Shown: positions 1 to 7,458 of the stretch, in pieces
Position numbering within the stretch: position 1 is the first letter of the stretch
Layout of the letters: every line of letters begins with the position of its first letter
From: Variovorax sp. KK3
GTDB lineage: Bacteria > Pseudomonadota > Gammaproteobacteria > Burkholderiales > Burkholderiaceae_C
Length of the DNA: 60,814 bases
NCBI RefSeq assembly: GCF_001984055.1
Contig: NZ_LYVO01000040.1
Coordinates: 1-60,814 of the forward strand
Reading direction: 5' to 3'
Translations under genes and position numbers: made by a program
Notes under the pieces: model-generated
The model's input: only the letters and a program-made list of their open reading frames with translations
Database searches by the model: none
What the model was told of the DNA's origin: nothing

Positions 1-546
1 CTGCTGGTCGACGCGCACGTGGGCTACTACCAGGACCGCAGCATCGTCGACCGCCTGCGCATCGACGTCGTCGAGCCTGCGATGGCCGCGGGCAGGCCGT
101 CGATCTGGCTGGCCGGCATCTCGCTGGGCGGGCTCGGTGCGTTGCTGTATGCCGATGCGCATTCCGGCGACATCGCGGGCGTGTTGACGCTGGCGCCTTA
201 CCTTGGCGAGCCTCGAGCAGTGCCGACGTCGCTTCGGGAGGCCGGCCTGAGGAACTGGCAGGCGCCGCAGGAGGTGCAGGTCACGAAGGCCGACGATGAA
301 GACGTGGGCTTGAAAGCCTGGCGCATCGCGCAGCGCTTCGTGCGTGCGGATCCGCCATCGACAAGGCCGCCGCTCTATCTGGGCTTCGGACTTTCCGACC
401 GATTCGCGCCGGCCGAGCAGGTGCTGGCCGAAGCGTTGCCGCCGGCGCGGGTGTTCACCGCGGCGGGCGGGCATGACTGGAACCCTTGGCTGGGGTTGTG
501 GCAGCGCATGCTCGCGGCGTCCGATCTGCCGCGTTGCCGCGCATGA
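1..546 (+). CDS. Alpha/beta hydrolase, 5' end outside window
   Basis: The reading frame is open from base 1, so the gene begins upstream; the GTG at 19 is probably internal. The visible part carries the serine-hydrolase nucleophile elbow GISLGG (Ser codon near 121), a likely acid in GLSDRF and a late GGHDW with the probable catalytic His, in the right order for an alpha/beta hydrolase. No substrate can be named. Its TGA overlaps the ATG of the LysR-type gene that follows (ATGA at 543-546), so the two are probably co-translated. Family confidence is good; exact function is unknown. Confidence 0.75.
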   Translation: MLVDAHVGYYQDRSIVDRLRIDVVEPAMAAGRPSIWLAGISLGGLGALLYADAHSGDIAGVLTLAPYLGEPRAVPTSLREAGLRNWQAPQEVQVTKADDEDVGLKAWRIAQRFVRADPPSTRPPLYLGFGLSDRFAPAEQVLAEALPPARVFTAAGGHDWNPWLGLWQRMLAASDLPRCRA

Positions 547-1547
547 GGACGGCGAGGACCGTGGCGACCACGAAGACCATGACGACCGAACGCCCGTCTT
601 CCAACGCCGAGCCGGTGCGCCGCCTCGACGAATCGCTCATCCGCTCGTTGAATGCGCTGCTGGTCGACGCCAGCGTGTCGCGGGCCGCAGCGCGGCTCGG
701 CATCGCGCAGTCCGCGCTCAGCCGGCACCTGAAGGCGTTGCGCGAGATCATCGGCGACGAGTTGCTCGTGCGCGTGGGCAATCGCATGGTGCTGACCGAG
801 CGCGGCGAGGCGCTGGCCGCGCCGGTGCGGCGCATCCTGGGCGATCTTTCGCTGCTGACGGCCGGCGGGCCCGAGTTCTCCCCGACCACGTCGCGCCAGA
901 AGTTTCGGCTGGCCGCCTACGATTTCCTGCCGAAGCGCTTCTATGCCGAGCTGATCCGGCGCGTGAGCCTCGCGTCGCCCGAATCGGAGATCACGGTGCG
1001 CGGGCTGGGCGACCGCTTCGACCACTACCGGCAACTCGCCGATGGCGAGATCGACATGGCGATCTCCGTGTGGCCTGAACTGCCGCCGCACCTGCGTGCC
1101 ACGCATCTGCTGAGCGACGAGTTCGTGTGCGTGGTGCGCAAGGGGCATCCGCTGGCCAAGGGCACGCTCTCGCTCGACGCGTATCTGCGTGCGGGGCATC
1201 TGTCGTCGCTGGAGCACGTGGCGGGGCAGGGCTCGGTGATGGACGCGTTGCTGTCGACGCTGGGCGTGTCGGTGCACACGGCGGTGCGCACGCAGTTCCT
1301 GAGCCTCGCGCCGGCGATCCTCGCGAGCACCGACCTGGTGTTCTCCACCGGCCGCCTGCTGGCCGAGCAGATGGCGGCGGAGTCTCCGTTGCGGGTGCTG
1401 CCGTTTCCGGCGGCCATCAAGCCGCTTCGATATCACCTCGTGTGGCACGAGCGCACCCACAAGCATCGGGCGCTGGCCTGGTTCCGCGCCGAGCTGATCG
1501 AGGCCGCACGGGGGCTGAAGCGCAGGCAGGCCTCCGGCGGGTCATGA
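543..1547 (+). CDS. LysR-family transcriptional regulator
   Basis: A 334-residue protein with an N-terminal winged helix-turn-helix (VSRAAARLGIAQSALSRHLK region, roughly residues 35-60) followed by a LysR effector-binding domain. I chose the ATG at 543 because it overlaps the stop of the hydrolase gene; an in-frame ATG at 579 is the alternative and a GTG at 486 gives an unlikely extension. LysR proteins usually act as tetrameric activators responding to a pathway metabolite. The adenosine-deaminase-type gene and Bug receptor just downstream on the same strand are plausible targets, but no clear T-N11-A operator was found. Confidence 0.88.
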   Translation: MRTARTVATTKTMTTERPSSNAEPVRRLDESLIRSLNALLVDASVSRAAARLGIAQSALSRHLKALREIIGDELLVRVGNRMVLTERGEALAAPVRRILGDLSLLTAGGPEFSPTTSRQKFRLAAYDFLPKRFYAELIRRVSLASPESEITVRGLGDRFDHYRQLADGEIDMAISVWPELPPHLRATHLLSDEFVCVVRKGHPLAKGTLSLDAYLRAGHLSSLEHVAGQGSVMDALLSTLGVSVHTAVRTQFLSLAPAILASTDLVFSTGRLLAEQMAAESPLRVLPFPAAIKPLRYHLVWHERTHKHRALAWFRAELIEAARGLKRRQASGGS

Positions 1548-1652
1548 CAGCGCAGCCATAACCTGCAGTACACCGGCCGGTCTGGCGCATCGTCGCTTCG
1601 AAGCCTACCGTGGAGGCCATCCAGAGGCTTCTTCGAAAGAGACGACGACACC

Positions 1653-2699
1653 ATGACATGGACCGCATCGCAAGTGGCGCAGCAAGTGGCACAGCTGCCG
1701 AAGGTGGAACTGCATTGCCACGTGACCGGGACCCTGCGCCCCGCGACCCTCGCGGCGCTCGCCGGCAAGTACGGGTTGCAGTTGCCGCGCCCGGTCGACC
1801 AGCTGTACACCTACCGCGACTTCTACGACTTCCTCGAAGTGCTCCGCCTGGTCGCCCTCGTGCTGCGCGAGCAGGACGACTTCGAGCGCGTCGCCTACGA
1901 AGCCATCGAAGACGCTTACAAGACCAGCAACGTGCGGCACATCGAGATGTCCTTCAATCCGCAGTACTTCATTCCGTCGGGTGCCGGCTATGCGGCGCAA
2001 GTGGCGGGACTGGTGGCGGGCATCGAGGCGGCGGAGCGGGACTTTCCGGTGTCGGCCCTGTTACTGGCCTCGTTCGACAGGGAATGGGACGCGGCCAGCG
2101 CCGAAGAGACCATGGACCTGATCCTGTCGCACCGCCACGAGCGCGTGGTGGGCATCGGCCTCGACGGGCCCGAGCGCGCGGGGCCGCCGGCGAAGTTCGA
2201 AGCCGTGTACCGCCGCGCCACGCAGGCCGGCCTGAAGAAGACCGCCCACGTCTGCGAAGACAACCAGACCCTCGCCGAGGCACCGCCTTCGCACCTCGAT
2301 GCCTGCCTCGACCTCCTGCGGTGCGATCGGCTGGACCATGGCTACAACTTGATGGCTTCCGACGCGGCCATCGCGCGCGCCAGGGACAGCGGTGTCTACT
2401 TCGCGGTGTGCGGCATCACGAGCGTGGCTGCCAACCGCGAGCGTCGCCTCGATGCGATCGGCCGCATGGCGGCGGCCGGCCTCAACACCACGTTGAACAC
2501 CGACGACCCGGCGATGTTCCATACCGACATGGCGCACACCTACCAGCACGTGCTCGACGGCCTGGGCTGGGGCTGGCAGGAAGCCAGGCAGTTCAGCCTG
2601 AGCGGCGTCGAGGCCTGCTGGCTCGACCCGCAGGCCAAAGCCGATCTGCGCCGCGATTTCCAGGCGCAGATCGTCGAGCTCGAAGCGCAACCCGCCTGA
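1653..2699 (+). CDS. Adenosine deaminase family metal-dependent deaminase
   Basis: A 348-residue amidohydrolase-superfamily barrel. Visible metal and catalytic motifs: HxH at residues 21-23 (KVELHCH), HVCE at 199-202 in place of the usual HAGE (His ligand and catalytic Glu kept), DHG at 228-230, and NTDDP at 282-286. Length matches bacterial adenosine deaminases (330-350). The reaction would be hydrolytic deamination of a purine nucleoside or base. The VC replacement in HAGE makes me cautious about adenosine as substrate; adenine or a modified purine is possible. A Bug-type receptor follows after 35 bases, suggesting uptake and deamination of one compound. A short GAAGCCT/AGGCTTC stem (1600-1631) lies in the leader. 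Confidence 0.85.
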   Translation: MTWTASQVAQQVAQLPKVELHCHVTGTLRPATLAALAGKYGLQLPRPVDQLYTYRDFYDFLEVLRLVALVLREQDDFERVAYEAIEDAYKTSNVRHIEMSFNPQYFIPSGAGYAAQVAGLVAGIEAAERDFPVSALLLASFDREWDAASAEETMDLILSHRHERVVGIGLDGPERAGPPAKFEAVYRRATQAGLKKTAHVCEDNQTLAEAPPSHLDACLDLLRCDRLDHGYNLMASDAAIARARDSGVYFAVCGITSVAANRERRLDAIGRMAAAGLNTTLNTDDPAMFHTDMAHTYQHVLDGLGWGWQEARQFSLSGVEACWLDPQAKADLRRDFQAQIVELEAQPA

Positions 2700-2734
2700 A
2701 GGCAAACAACCCCATTCACCGCAGAGCGCACACC

Positions 2735-3751
2735 ATGAACAACCTGCCGACTTTTTCGCGACGCGTACCGGCCATCGCCGCCTTTGCCGCGTCCGCCGCC
2801 TTCGCCGCGGTCGCACTGACTGCCGCACACCCCGCCGCCGCGGACACCTGGCCGTCCAGGCCGATCACGATGATCGTGCCGTACTCGGCCGGCGGCAACG
2901 TCGACGTGATGGCGCGCTGGGTCGCGCCCGAGCTGGCCAGGCGGCTGGGCCAGCCGGTGGTCATCGACAACGTCGTCGGCGCCGGCGGCGTGCTGGGCAC
3001 CGAGCGGGCGACGCGCGCCAAGCCCGATGGCTACACCTTGCTGCTGTCGGTCGAAAGCTCCGTCGTCATCGCCAGGATGGTCACGCCGCAGACCGTGAAG
3101 TACAACGGCCTGAAGGACCTGGAGCCCGTGACGCTGCTCGGCTCGCAGCCCCTGGTGCTGGTGGGCAAGCCCGAACTCGCTGCGCGCTCTGCCGGTGAAC
3201 TCTTCGCCGACATCCAGCGCTCGCCGGGCAAGTACAGCTATGCCACCTCGGGCGTCGGCACCTCGCTGCACCTGGGCGGCGAGATGCTCAAGCAGCAAGG
3301 AGGCGTGTCGATCGTCCACGTGCCATACAAGGCGGGGCCGCAGATCGTGACCGACCTCGCCGGCAACCAGATCGAGCTGGCGGTGCTACCGCTGTCGATG
3401 GTCATGCCGCAAGTGCAGGCCGGAAAGATCAAGGCTTACGGGCTCATGGCCGAACAGCCCTCCGCGGCCATGCCGGGCATCGCGCCGCTGGCGGCGGTGC
3501 CGGCCTGGAAGGGCGCGAACGTCTCGGTGTGGCAAGGCATCTTCGCGCCGGTGGGAACCGACAAGGCGATCATCGCCAGGCTGAACCAGGAACTCGGCGA
3601 GATCCTGCGCACTGCGGACATCCAGAAGAAGTTCGACGAGGCGGGCGTCACGCGTCTGGGCCTGGGGCCGAAGGAGTTCGCCGAGTTCCTGAAGTCCGAA
3701 GACGCCAAGTTCTCGGCGATCGTGAGGCGTGGGCAGATACGCGCGGACTGA
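2735..3751 (+). CDS. Bug/TctC-type tripartite tricarboxylate transporter receptor
   Basis: A 338-residue periplasmic binding protein. It has an N-terminal Arg pair, an Ala-rich signal peptide ending near AAAADTWP, then family hallmarks: ITMIVPYSAGG (ligand loop), GQPVVIDN, GAGGVLGT, KPDGYTLL, SYATSGVGTS and VPYKAG. Bug proteins capture organic acids or other small molecules for TctA/TctB membrane partners; none are encoded in this window. It follows the deaminase gene in what looks like one operon, so its ligand may be the deaminase substrate. The start at 2735 is the first ATG giving a signal peptide; the frame is open further upstream but there it overlaps the deaminase gene. Confidence 0.93.
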   Translation: MNNLPTFSRRVPAIAAFAASAAFAAVALTAAHPAAADTWPSRPITMIVPYSAGGNVDVMARWVAPELARRLGQPVVIDNVVGAGGVLGTERATRAKPDGYTLLLSVESSVVIARMVTPQTVKYNGLKDLEPVTLLGSQPLVLVGKPELAARSAGELFADIQRSPGKYSYATSGVGTSLHLGGEMLKQQGGVSIVHVPYKAGPQIVTDLAGNQIELAVLPLSMVMPQVQAGKIKAYGLMAEQPSAAMPGIAPLAAVPAWKGANVSVWQGIFAPVGTDKAIIARLNQELGEILRTADIQKKFDEAGVTRLGLGPKEFAEFLKSEDAKFSAIVRRGQIRAD

Positions 3752-3758
3752 GCCGCGC

Positions 3759-4574
3759 TCAGGCGGTGGACCGCAGGCAATCCGCGTTGTGCGGCTTCTT
3801 GAGCGAGCGCCGCGCGTAGTAGTCGAAAGCGACGGCGTTTCGCGTAGGCCGCAGGATCCAGTCGTGCGCCTCGGCGCCGAGCGCCGGGTCGATGGGCTGA
3901 ATGATGCCTGAGGCGCTCGCCAGCAGCTGCATGCGCGCTGCGCGCTCGAAGGCGAGGGCGAGCACGCAGGCCTGCTCCACGGTGGCGCCCGCGATCAGCA
4001 GGCCGTGGTGCGACAGCAGCAGCGCGTGCTTGCTGCCCAAGGCGGCGGCGATGAACTCGCCTTCCTCGTTGCCGACGGGCACGCCGGGCCACTTCGCGAC
4101 GAAAGCGACGTCGTCGTAGAGCACGCAGTTGTCCATGTGCGAAACCTGCAGCGGCTGCTCCAGCATGCCGAGCGTCGACGCATGCAGCGCGTGGGTGTGG
4201 ACGATGCAGTTCACGTCCGGACGCGCCCGGTACACCCACGAGTGGAAGCGGTTGGCCGGGTTCGGGATGCCATCACCGTCTAGCACTTCGAGGTCTTCGT
4301 CGACCAGCAGCAGGTTGTCTTCGGCGATCTCGTCGAAGCCCAGGCCCAGGCGCTGCGTGAGGAACTGGCCCGGCGTGCCGGTGCGTGCGGTGATCTGGCC
4401 GGCCAGGCCCGAGTCGTGCCCGTTGTCGAAGAGGATGCGGCAGGTCAGCGCGAGCTTCTGGCGCAGCGTGTAGCCGCTGTCCTTGAAGTGCTGGTCCATG
4501 CGGCGGGTGGACTGCGTCACCAGCGCCGCCTTGTCGAGGCCGAAGGTATCGGGCATATCAGGGGTGGCGTTCAT
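3759..4574 (-). CDS. Class II aldolase/adducin family protein (second of pair)
   Basis: A 271-residue protein of the class II (zinc) aldolase fold. The zinc-binding HxH is at residues 126-128 (IVHTHALHAS) and a third His sits in LSHHGLL about 60 residues on. LuxS-like alternatives do not fit. The family cleaves or epimerises phosphorylated sugars, or acts on hydroxy- or keto-acids such as those handled by 5-(methylthio)ribulose-1-phosphate-type enzymes. Its ATG overlaps the stop of the paralogous aldolase upstream (ATGA, 4571-4574), so the two are translationally coupled. The pair may form a hetero-oligomer. Its 3' end faces the Bug gene with 7 bases between them. Confidence 0.87.
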   Translation of the reverse strand: MNATPDMPDTFGLDKAALVTQSTRRMDQHFKDSGYTLRQKLALTCRILFDNGHDSGLAGQITARTGTPGQFLTQRLGLGFDEIAEDNLLLVDEDLEVLDGDGIPNPANRFHSWVYRARPDVNCIVHTHALHASTLGMLEQPLQVSHMDNCVLYDDVAFVAKWPGVPVGNEEGEFIAAALGSKHALLLSHHGLLIAGATVEQACVLALAFERAARMQLLASASGIIQPIDPALGAEAHDWILRPTRNAVAFDYYARRSLKKPHNADCLRSTA

Positions 4575-5350
4575 GCGATGGGCAATGGCGGCACGCCGTG
4601 CGTCTGGCGCGTCCAGTAGTCGAAGGTGGCGTTGACGATCGACGGCTTGAGCAGGTAGTCGTGCGCTTCTGCCGCCAGCGCATCGTCCACCGGCGTCAGG
4701 GGGCCGAAGGCCTGGGCACGGATCTGCATGCGCGCGGCGCGCTCCAGGTACACCGAGAGGTAGGTCGCTTCCTCGCAGGTCGCGCCGGCCGTCAGGTAGC
4801 CGTGGTGCGCGAGGATGATGGCGCGCTTGGCGCCCAGCGCCTTCGAGATGATCACGCCTTCCTGGTCGGCGATGGGCACCCCCGGCCATTCGCCGAGGAA
4901 TGCGCAGTCGTTGTGCAGCGGCGTCATGTCCATCTGCGCGATGACCAGCGGTTGCCGTGCCGCGGCCAGGGCGGAGGCCCAGGGCGAATGCGTGTGGATG
5001 ATCGAGTGCACGTCGGGCCGCGCGTCGTAGACCCACAGGTGGAAACGCGTGGCGGGGTTGGGCATGCCGTCGCCCGTCAGCGTGTTGAGATCGCGGTCGA
5101 CCTCGATGAAGTCGTCGGGCGTGGCCTCGTCGAAGCCCAGGCCGAAGCGCAGGGTCCAGTAGGCGCCGGGCCGGTCCGACCGCACGCTGATCTGGCCGGC
5201 GAGGCCGGCTTCCTGCTCCGTCATGGCGAGGATGCGGCAGGCGTAGGCCATGGTCTGCTGCCTGCTGCGCTTGGCGGTCTGCAGGTGCTTGGCCATGTCC
5301 TGCGTGGCGCGCTGGTCGAAGTAGGCTTTTTCTCTGAGGGGTGCATCCAT
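4571..5350 (-). CDS. Class II aldolase/adducin family protein (first of pair)
   Basis: A 259-residue paralogue of the next gene. It has the zinc HxH at residues 119-121 (IIHTHSPWAS), the third His in LAHHGYLTAGAT, and the same GDGMPNPATRFH segment. I chose the ATG at 5350 because GGAGACC lies at good spacing before it. An in-frame ATG at 5392 would put the start inside the palindrome at 5377-5391, which is better read as an operator. It is the first gene of a two-gene operon divergent from the XRE-cupin regulator. Substrate unknown; the shared operator with a CoA-transferase/acyl-CoA dehydrogenase operon suggests an acid-degradation role. Confidence 0.87.
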   Translation of the reverse strand: MDAPLREKAYFDQRATQDMAKHLQTAKRSRQQTMAYACRILAMTEQEAGLAGQISVRSDRPGAYWTLRFGLGFDEATPDDFIEVDRDLNTLTGDGMPNPATRFHLWVYDARPDVHSIIHTHSPWASALAAARQPLVIAQMDMTPLHNDCAFLGEWPGVPIADQEGVIISKALGAKRAIILAHHGYLTAGATCEEATYLSVYLERAARMQIRAQAFGPLTPVDDALAAEAHDYLLKPSIVNATFDYWTRQTHGVPPLPIA

Positions 5351-5376
5351 GTCGCAGGTCTCCGTCGAAGTGGTTA

Positions 5377-5391
5377 GGACACTTTGTGTCA
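5377..5391. promoter_or_regulatory. Palindromic operator, copy 1 (GGACACTTTGTGTCA)
   Basis: The sequence GGACACTTTGTGTCA has perfect arms GACAC/GTGTC around TTT. It lies between the divergent aldolase operon and the XRE-cupin gene. The identical 15-mer occurs at 9729-9743 before the Bug/acyl-CoA dehydrogenase/CoA-transferase operon. The repetition, placement and an adjacent regulator make a specific operator likely; the binding protein is inferred. Confidence 0.75.
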
Positions 5392-5424
5392 TTTAGGAAG
5401 CAATGATAGGTTCGCCTGCGCGCC

Positions 5425-6066
5425 GTGGCAAGTGCTGCGCGTCGGCTTTTTGGGGGCGTGCCAGAATCGCGGCCTCATGCAACTTCCGGAGGGTCGAGAG
5501 CAACGGGTCAGCCGGTTGCCGACCCCTTCAAGGCCTTGGCACTCCATCTCAAATACCTTCGCGTCCAGGCCGGAATGACCCTGGAAGACCTGGCCCGCGA
5601 CTCGGGGCTGACACGCAGCTATTTGTCCAAGGTCGAGCGCGGCATGTCCACGCCTTCGATCGAGTCGGCCCTCAACATCGCGAAGGCGCTCGGCGTGACG
5701 GTGGACCGGCTCTTCGGCCAGCAGTCCGAGCAAGACCCGATCACCATCGTGCGGGGCAACGGCTCGATCGGCGGCGATGCCGCCACGCACCTGTCGCTGG
5801 TGGCGGGGCTGCAGACCGACCGCGTGATGCGCGCCTTCATCGTTCACCCTGGCAAGACGCAGCGGCGCGGTCGCATCATGAGCCACCACGAAGGCGAAGA
5901 ACTGCTGTTCGTGCTCACCGGCGAGATCGCGATGCAGATCGGCGCGCGCAACGAGCACCTGAAGCCCGGCGACTGCGTGCAGTTCGATTCGACCATTCCG
6001 CACAAGCTCACCGCGCTGACCGACGAACCGGCTGCCGCGCTGGTGGTGATCGCCGCGACCGCGTGA
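5425..6066 (+). CDS. XRE-family regulator with C-terminal cupin domain
   Basis: A protein of up to 213 residues. An N-terminal Cro/C1 helix-turn-helix (MTLEDLARDSGLTRSYLSKVE) is followed by a DNA-binding spacer and a C-terminal cupin-2 barrel (HHEGEELLFVLTGEI and LKPGDCVQFDS motifs). This architecture is typical of small-molecule-responsive repressors or activators of catabolic and uptake genes. The start is uncertain: GTG at 5425 gives a 30-residue low-complexity leader, and GTG at 5458 is an in-frame alternative; the conserved domain begins near residue 33. It sits between the two operons sharing the GGACACTTTGTGTCA palindrome, one of which is divergent from it, so it is the prime candidate regulator, likely autoregulated. 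Confidence 0.88.
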   Translation: MASAARRLFGGVPESRPHATSGGSRATGQPVADPFKALALHLKYLRVQAGMTLEDLARDSGLTRSYLSKVERGMSTPSIESALNIAKALGVTVDRLFGQQSEQDPITIVRGNGSIGGDAATHLSLVAGLQTDRVMRAFIVHPGKTQRRGRIMSHHEGEELLFVLTGEIAMQIGARNEHLKPGDCVQFDSTIPHKLTALTDEPAAALVVIAATA

Positions 6067-6067
6067 A

Positions 6068-6790
6068 CTAGGCCGGCACCAGCACGCCGTCGCGGCCGAA
6101 GCGCCGCATCTCCGGCGAAAGGCTGAGAAGGGCGCCCGTGCGCTGCTGGACCTCTTCGACGGACGCCTGCTCGAACAGGGCCTCCAGTACGAAGCCTTCG
6201 TTTGTGATGCCGACGATGGCCAGGTTGGTGAACACCCGGGTCACCACGCCCACGGCCGTGAGTGGCAGCGTGCAGCGCTGCACCAGCCGCGGCTGCGCAT
6301 CGCGCGTGCTGTGGTCCATCATCACCCAGATCTGCCGCGCGCCCACGGCCAGGTCGATGGCGCCGCCGATGGCCGGCGGCGCGCCGTGCAGGTCGCCGGT
6401 GCTCCAGTTGGCCAGGTCGCCGTGCTCGGACACCTGAAACGCGCCGAGGATCGCGATGTCGAGGTGGCCGCCGCGCATCATCGAAAACGACAGGCTTGAG
6501 TCGAAGTAAGAGCCGCCGCGGGCCAGCGTGACCGGCATCTTGCCGGCGTTGATCAGGTCGCCGTCTTCCTGTCCCTCTGACGGCTTGGGGCCGACGTTGA
6601 GGATGCCGTTCTCGCTGTGGAGCATCACGTGCGAACCGGCGGGCAGATGGTCGGCGATGGCCGTGGGCGCGCCGATGCCCAGGTTGACGAAACCCTCCGG
6701 GGGCAGATGCCGGGCCACCAGCCGTGCGAGTTCCTGCCTCGAAAGCGAGTTGATCGCGTTCATCGAATTCGTCGAGTTCGTCGGGTTCAT
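6068..6790 (-). CDS. CoA-transferase subunit B (3-oxoacid/3-oxoadipate type)
   Basis: A 240-residue beta subunit of a family I CoA-transferase. The catalytic glutamate is in HSENGIL (Glu60) and is followed by NVGPKP; NLGIGAPTAIADHLP and GGHLDIAILGAF are also family motifs. With subunit A it would move CoA from a donor such as succinyl-CoA to a free carboxylic acid, usually a 3-oxo acid, in the cytoplasm. The ATG at 6790 overlaps the subunit A stop; a second ATG at 6763 is possible. The N-terminus is an odd Asn-rich run made by five 9-base repeats. The stop faces that of the XRE gene with one base between. Confidence 0.9.
   Translation of the reverse strand: MNPTNSTNSMNAINSLSRQELARLVARHLPPEGFVNLGIGAPTAIADHLPAGSHVMLHSENGILNVGPKPSEGQEDGDLINAGKMPVTLARGGSYFDSSLSFSMMRGGHLDIAILGAFQVSEHGDLANWSTGDLHGAPPAIGGAIDLAVGARQIWVMMDHSTRDAQPRLVQRCTLPLTAVGVVTRVFTNLAIVGITNEGFVLEALFEQASVEEVQQRTGALLSLSPEMRRFGRDGVLVPA
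6746..6790 (-). repeat. Five 9-bp tandem repeats at the start of CoA-transferase B
   Basis: On the coding strand the first 45 bases are five imperfect 9-mers: ATGAACCCG, ACGAACTCG, ACGAATTCG, ATGAACGCG, ATCAACTCG. They encode MNP-TNS-TNS-MNA-INS. Two of the units supply candidate ATG starts. Unit length is a multiple of three, so unit number could change without frameshift. Confidence 0.7.
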
Positions 6791-7458
6791 CGGATTCCAG
6801 CCTTTCTCGATACGAAGACGCGGTCGACGAAGATGCAGGGCGTCACGATGCCCTCGGGATCGAGCGCGCCGGCCTCGTGGACTTCGTCGACTTCGACTGC
6901 CACGACCGTGCCGGCCGTCGCCATCACCACCGAATGGTTGCGCGCCGTCTTGTTGTAGTTGACGTTGCCCAGCACGTCGGCCTGGCGGCCCTTGAGCAGC
7001 GAGAAGTCGGCGTGCAAGGGCTTTTCGAGCAGGTACTCGCGCCCGTCGACCGCGATCTTTTGCTTGCCGCTTTCGAAGACCGTGCCGACACCGGTCGGCG
7101 TGAGAAAGCCTCCCAGTCCTGCGCCACCGGCGCGGATGCGCTCGACCAGCGTGCCTTGCGGAACCAGTTCGAGCTCGACCGTGCCGGCGCGGTACTGCTC
7201 GGCGAACACGTCGGCGCTGCGCGGGTACGAGCAGACGATCTTGCGCACGATGCGCGCGTCGAACCACAGCGTCAGGTCTTCGCCGCCCGAGCCGGCGTTG
7301 TTCGAGATGACGGTCAGCTCGCGCACGCCCAGGTCGAGCACCGCGCGGATCATGTTGCGCGGCACGCCTGCACCGCCGAAGCCGCCCACCATCACGGTGT
7401 GGCCGTCGCGCAATCCGGCGACGGCGGCATGCGCGTCGTTCACCACCACGTTTCTCAT
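6787..7458 (-). CDS. CoA-transferase subunit A (3-oxoacid/3-oxoadipate type)
   Basis: A 223-residue alpha subunit with VMVGGFGGAGVPRNMI (CoA-binding glycine loop), ISNNAGSGG, VRKIVCSYPRS, VPQGTLVERIRAGGAG and LHADFSLLKG, the same order as PcaI/CatI and ScoA subunits. It is paired with subunit B through an ATGA overlap and follows the acyl-CoA dehydrogenase gene, also with a 4-base overlap. Position after a dehydrogenase suggests it activates or releases an acyl intermediate rather than serving classical beta-ketoadipate metabolism, since no ring-cleavage genes are nearby. Family assignment is firm, substrate unknown. Confidence 0.9.
   Translation of the reverse strand: MRNVVVNDAHAAVAGLRDGHTVMVGGFGGAGVPRNMIRAVLDLGVRELTVISNNAGSGGEDLTLWFDARIVRKIVCSYPRSADVFAEQYRAGTVELELVPQGTLVERIRAGGAGLGGFLTPTGVGTVFESGKQKIAVDGREYLLEKPLHADFSLLKGRQADVLGNVNYNKTARNHSVVMATAGTVVAVEVDEVHEAGALDPEGIVTPCIFVDRVFVSRKAGIR

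Noticed and set aside
1600..1631. Stem GAAGCCT/AGGCTTC as a riboswitch before the deaminase
   Set aside because: Only one short stem with an 18-base loop; no conserved riboswitch core can be recognised.
5390..5392. ATG at 5392 as start of the first aldolase
   Set aside because: It lies in the operator palindrome and has no ribosome site; ATG 5350 has GGAGACC and fits the family.
6068..7458. Naming the CoA-transferase pair pcaIJ
   Set aside because: Sequence resembles 3-oxoadipate transferases, but no other beta-ketoadipate pathway gene is near and the operon contains an acyl-CoA dehydrogenase.
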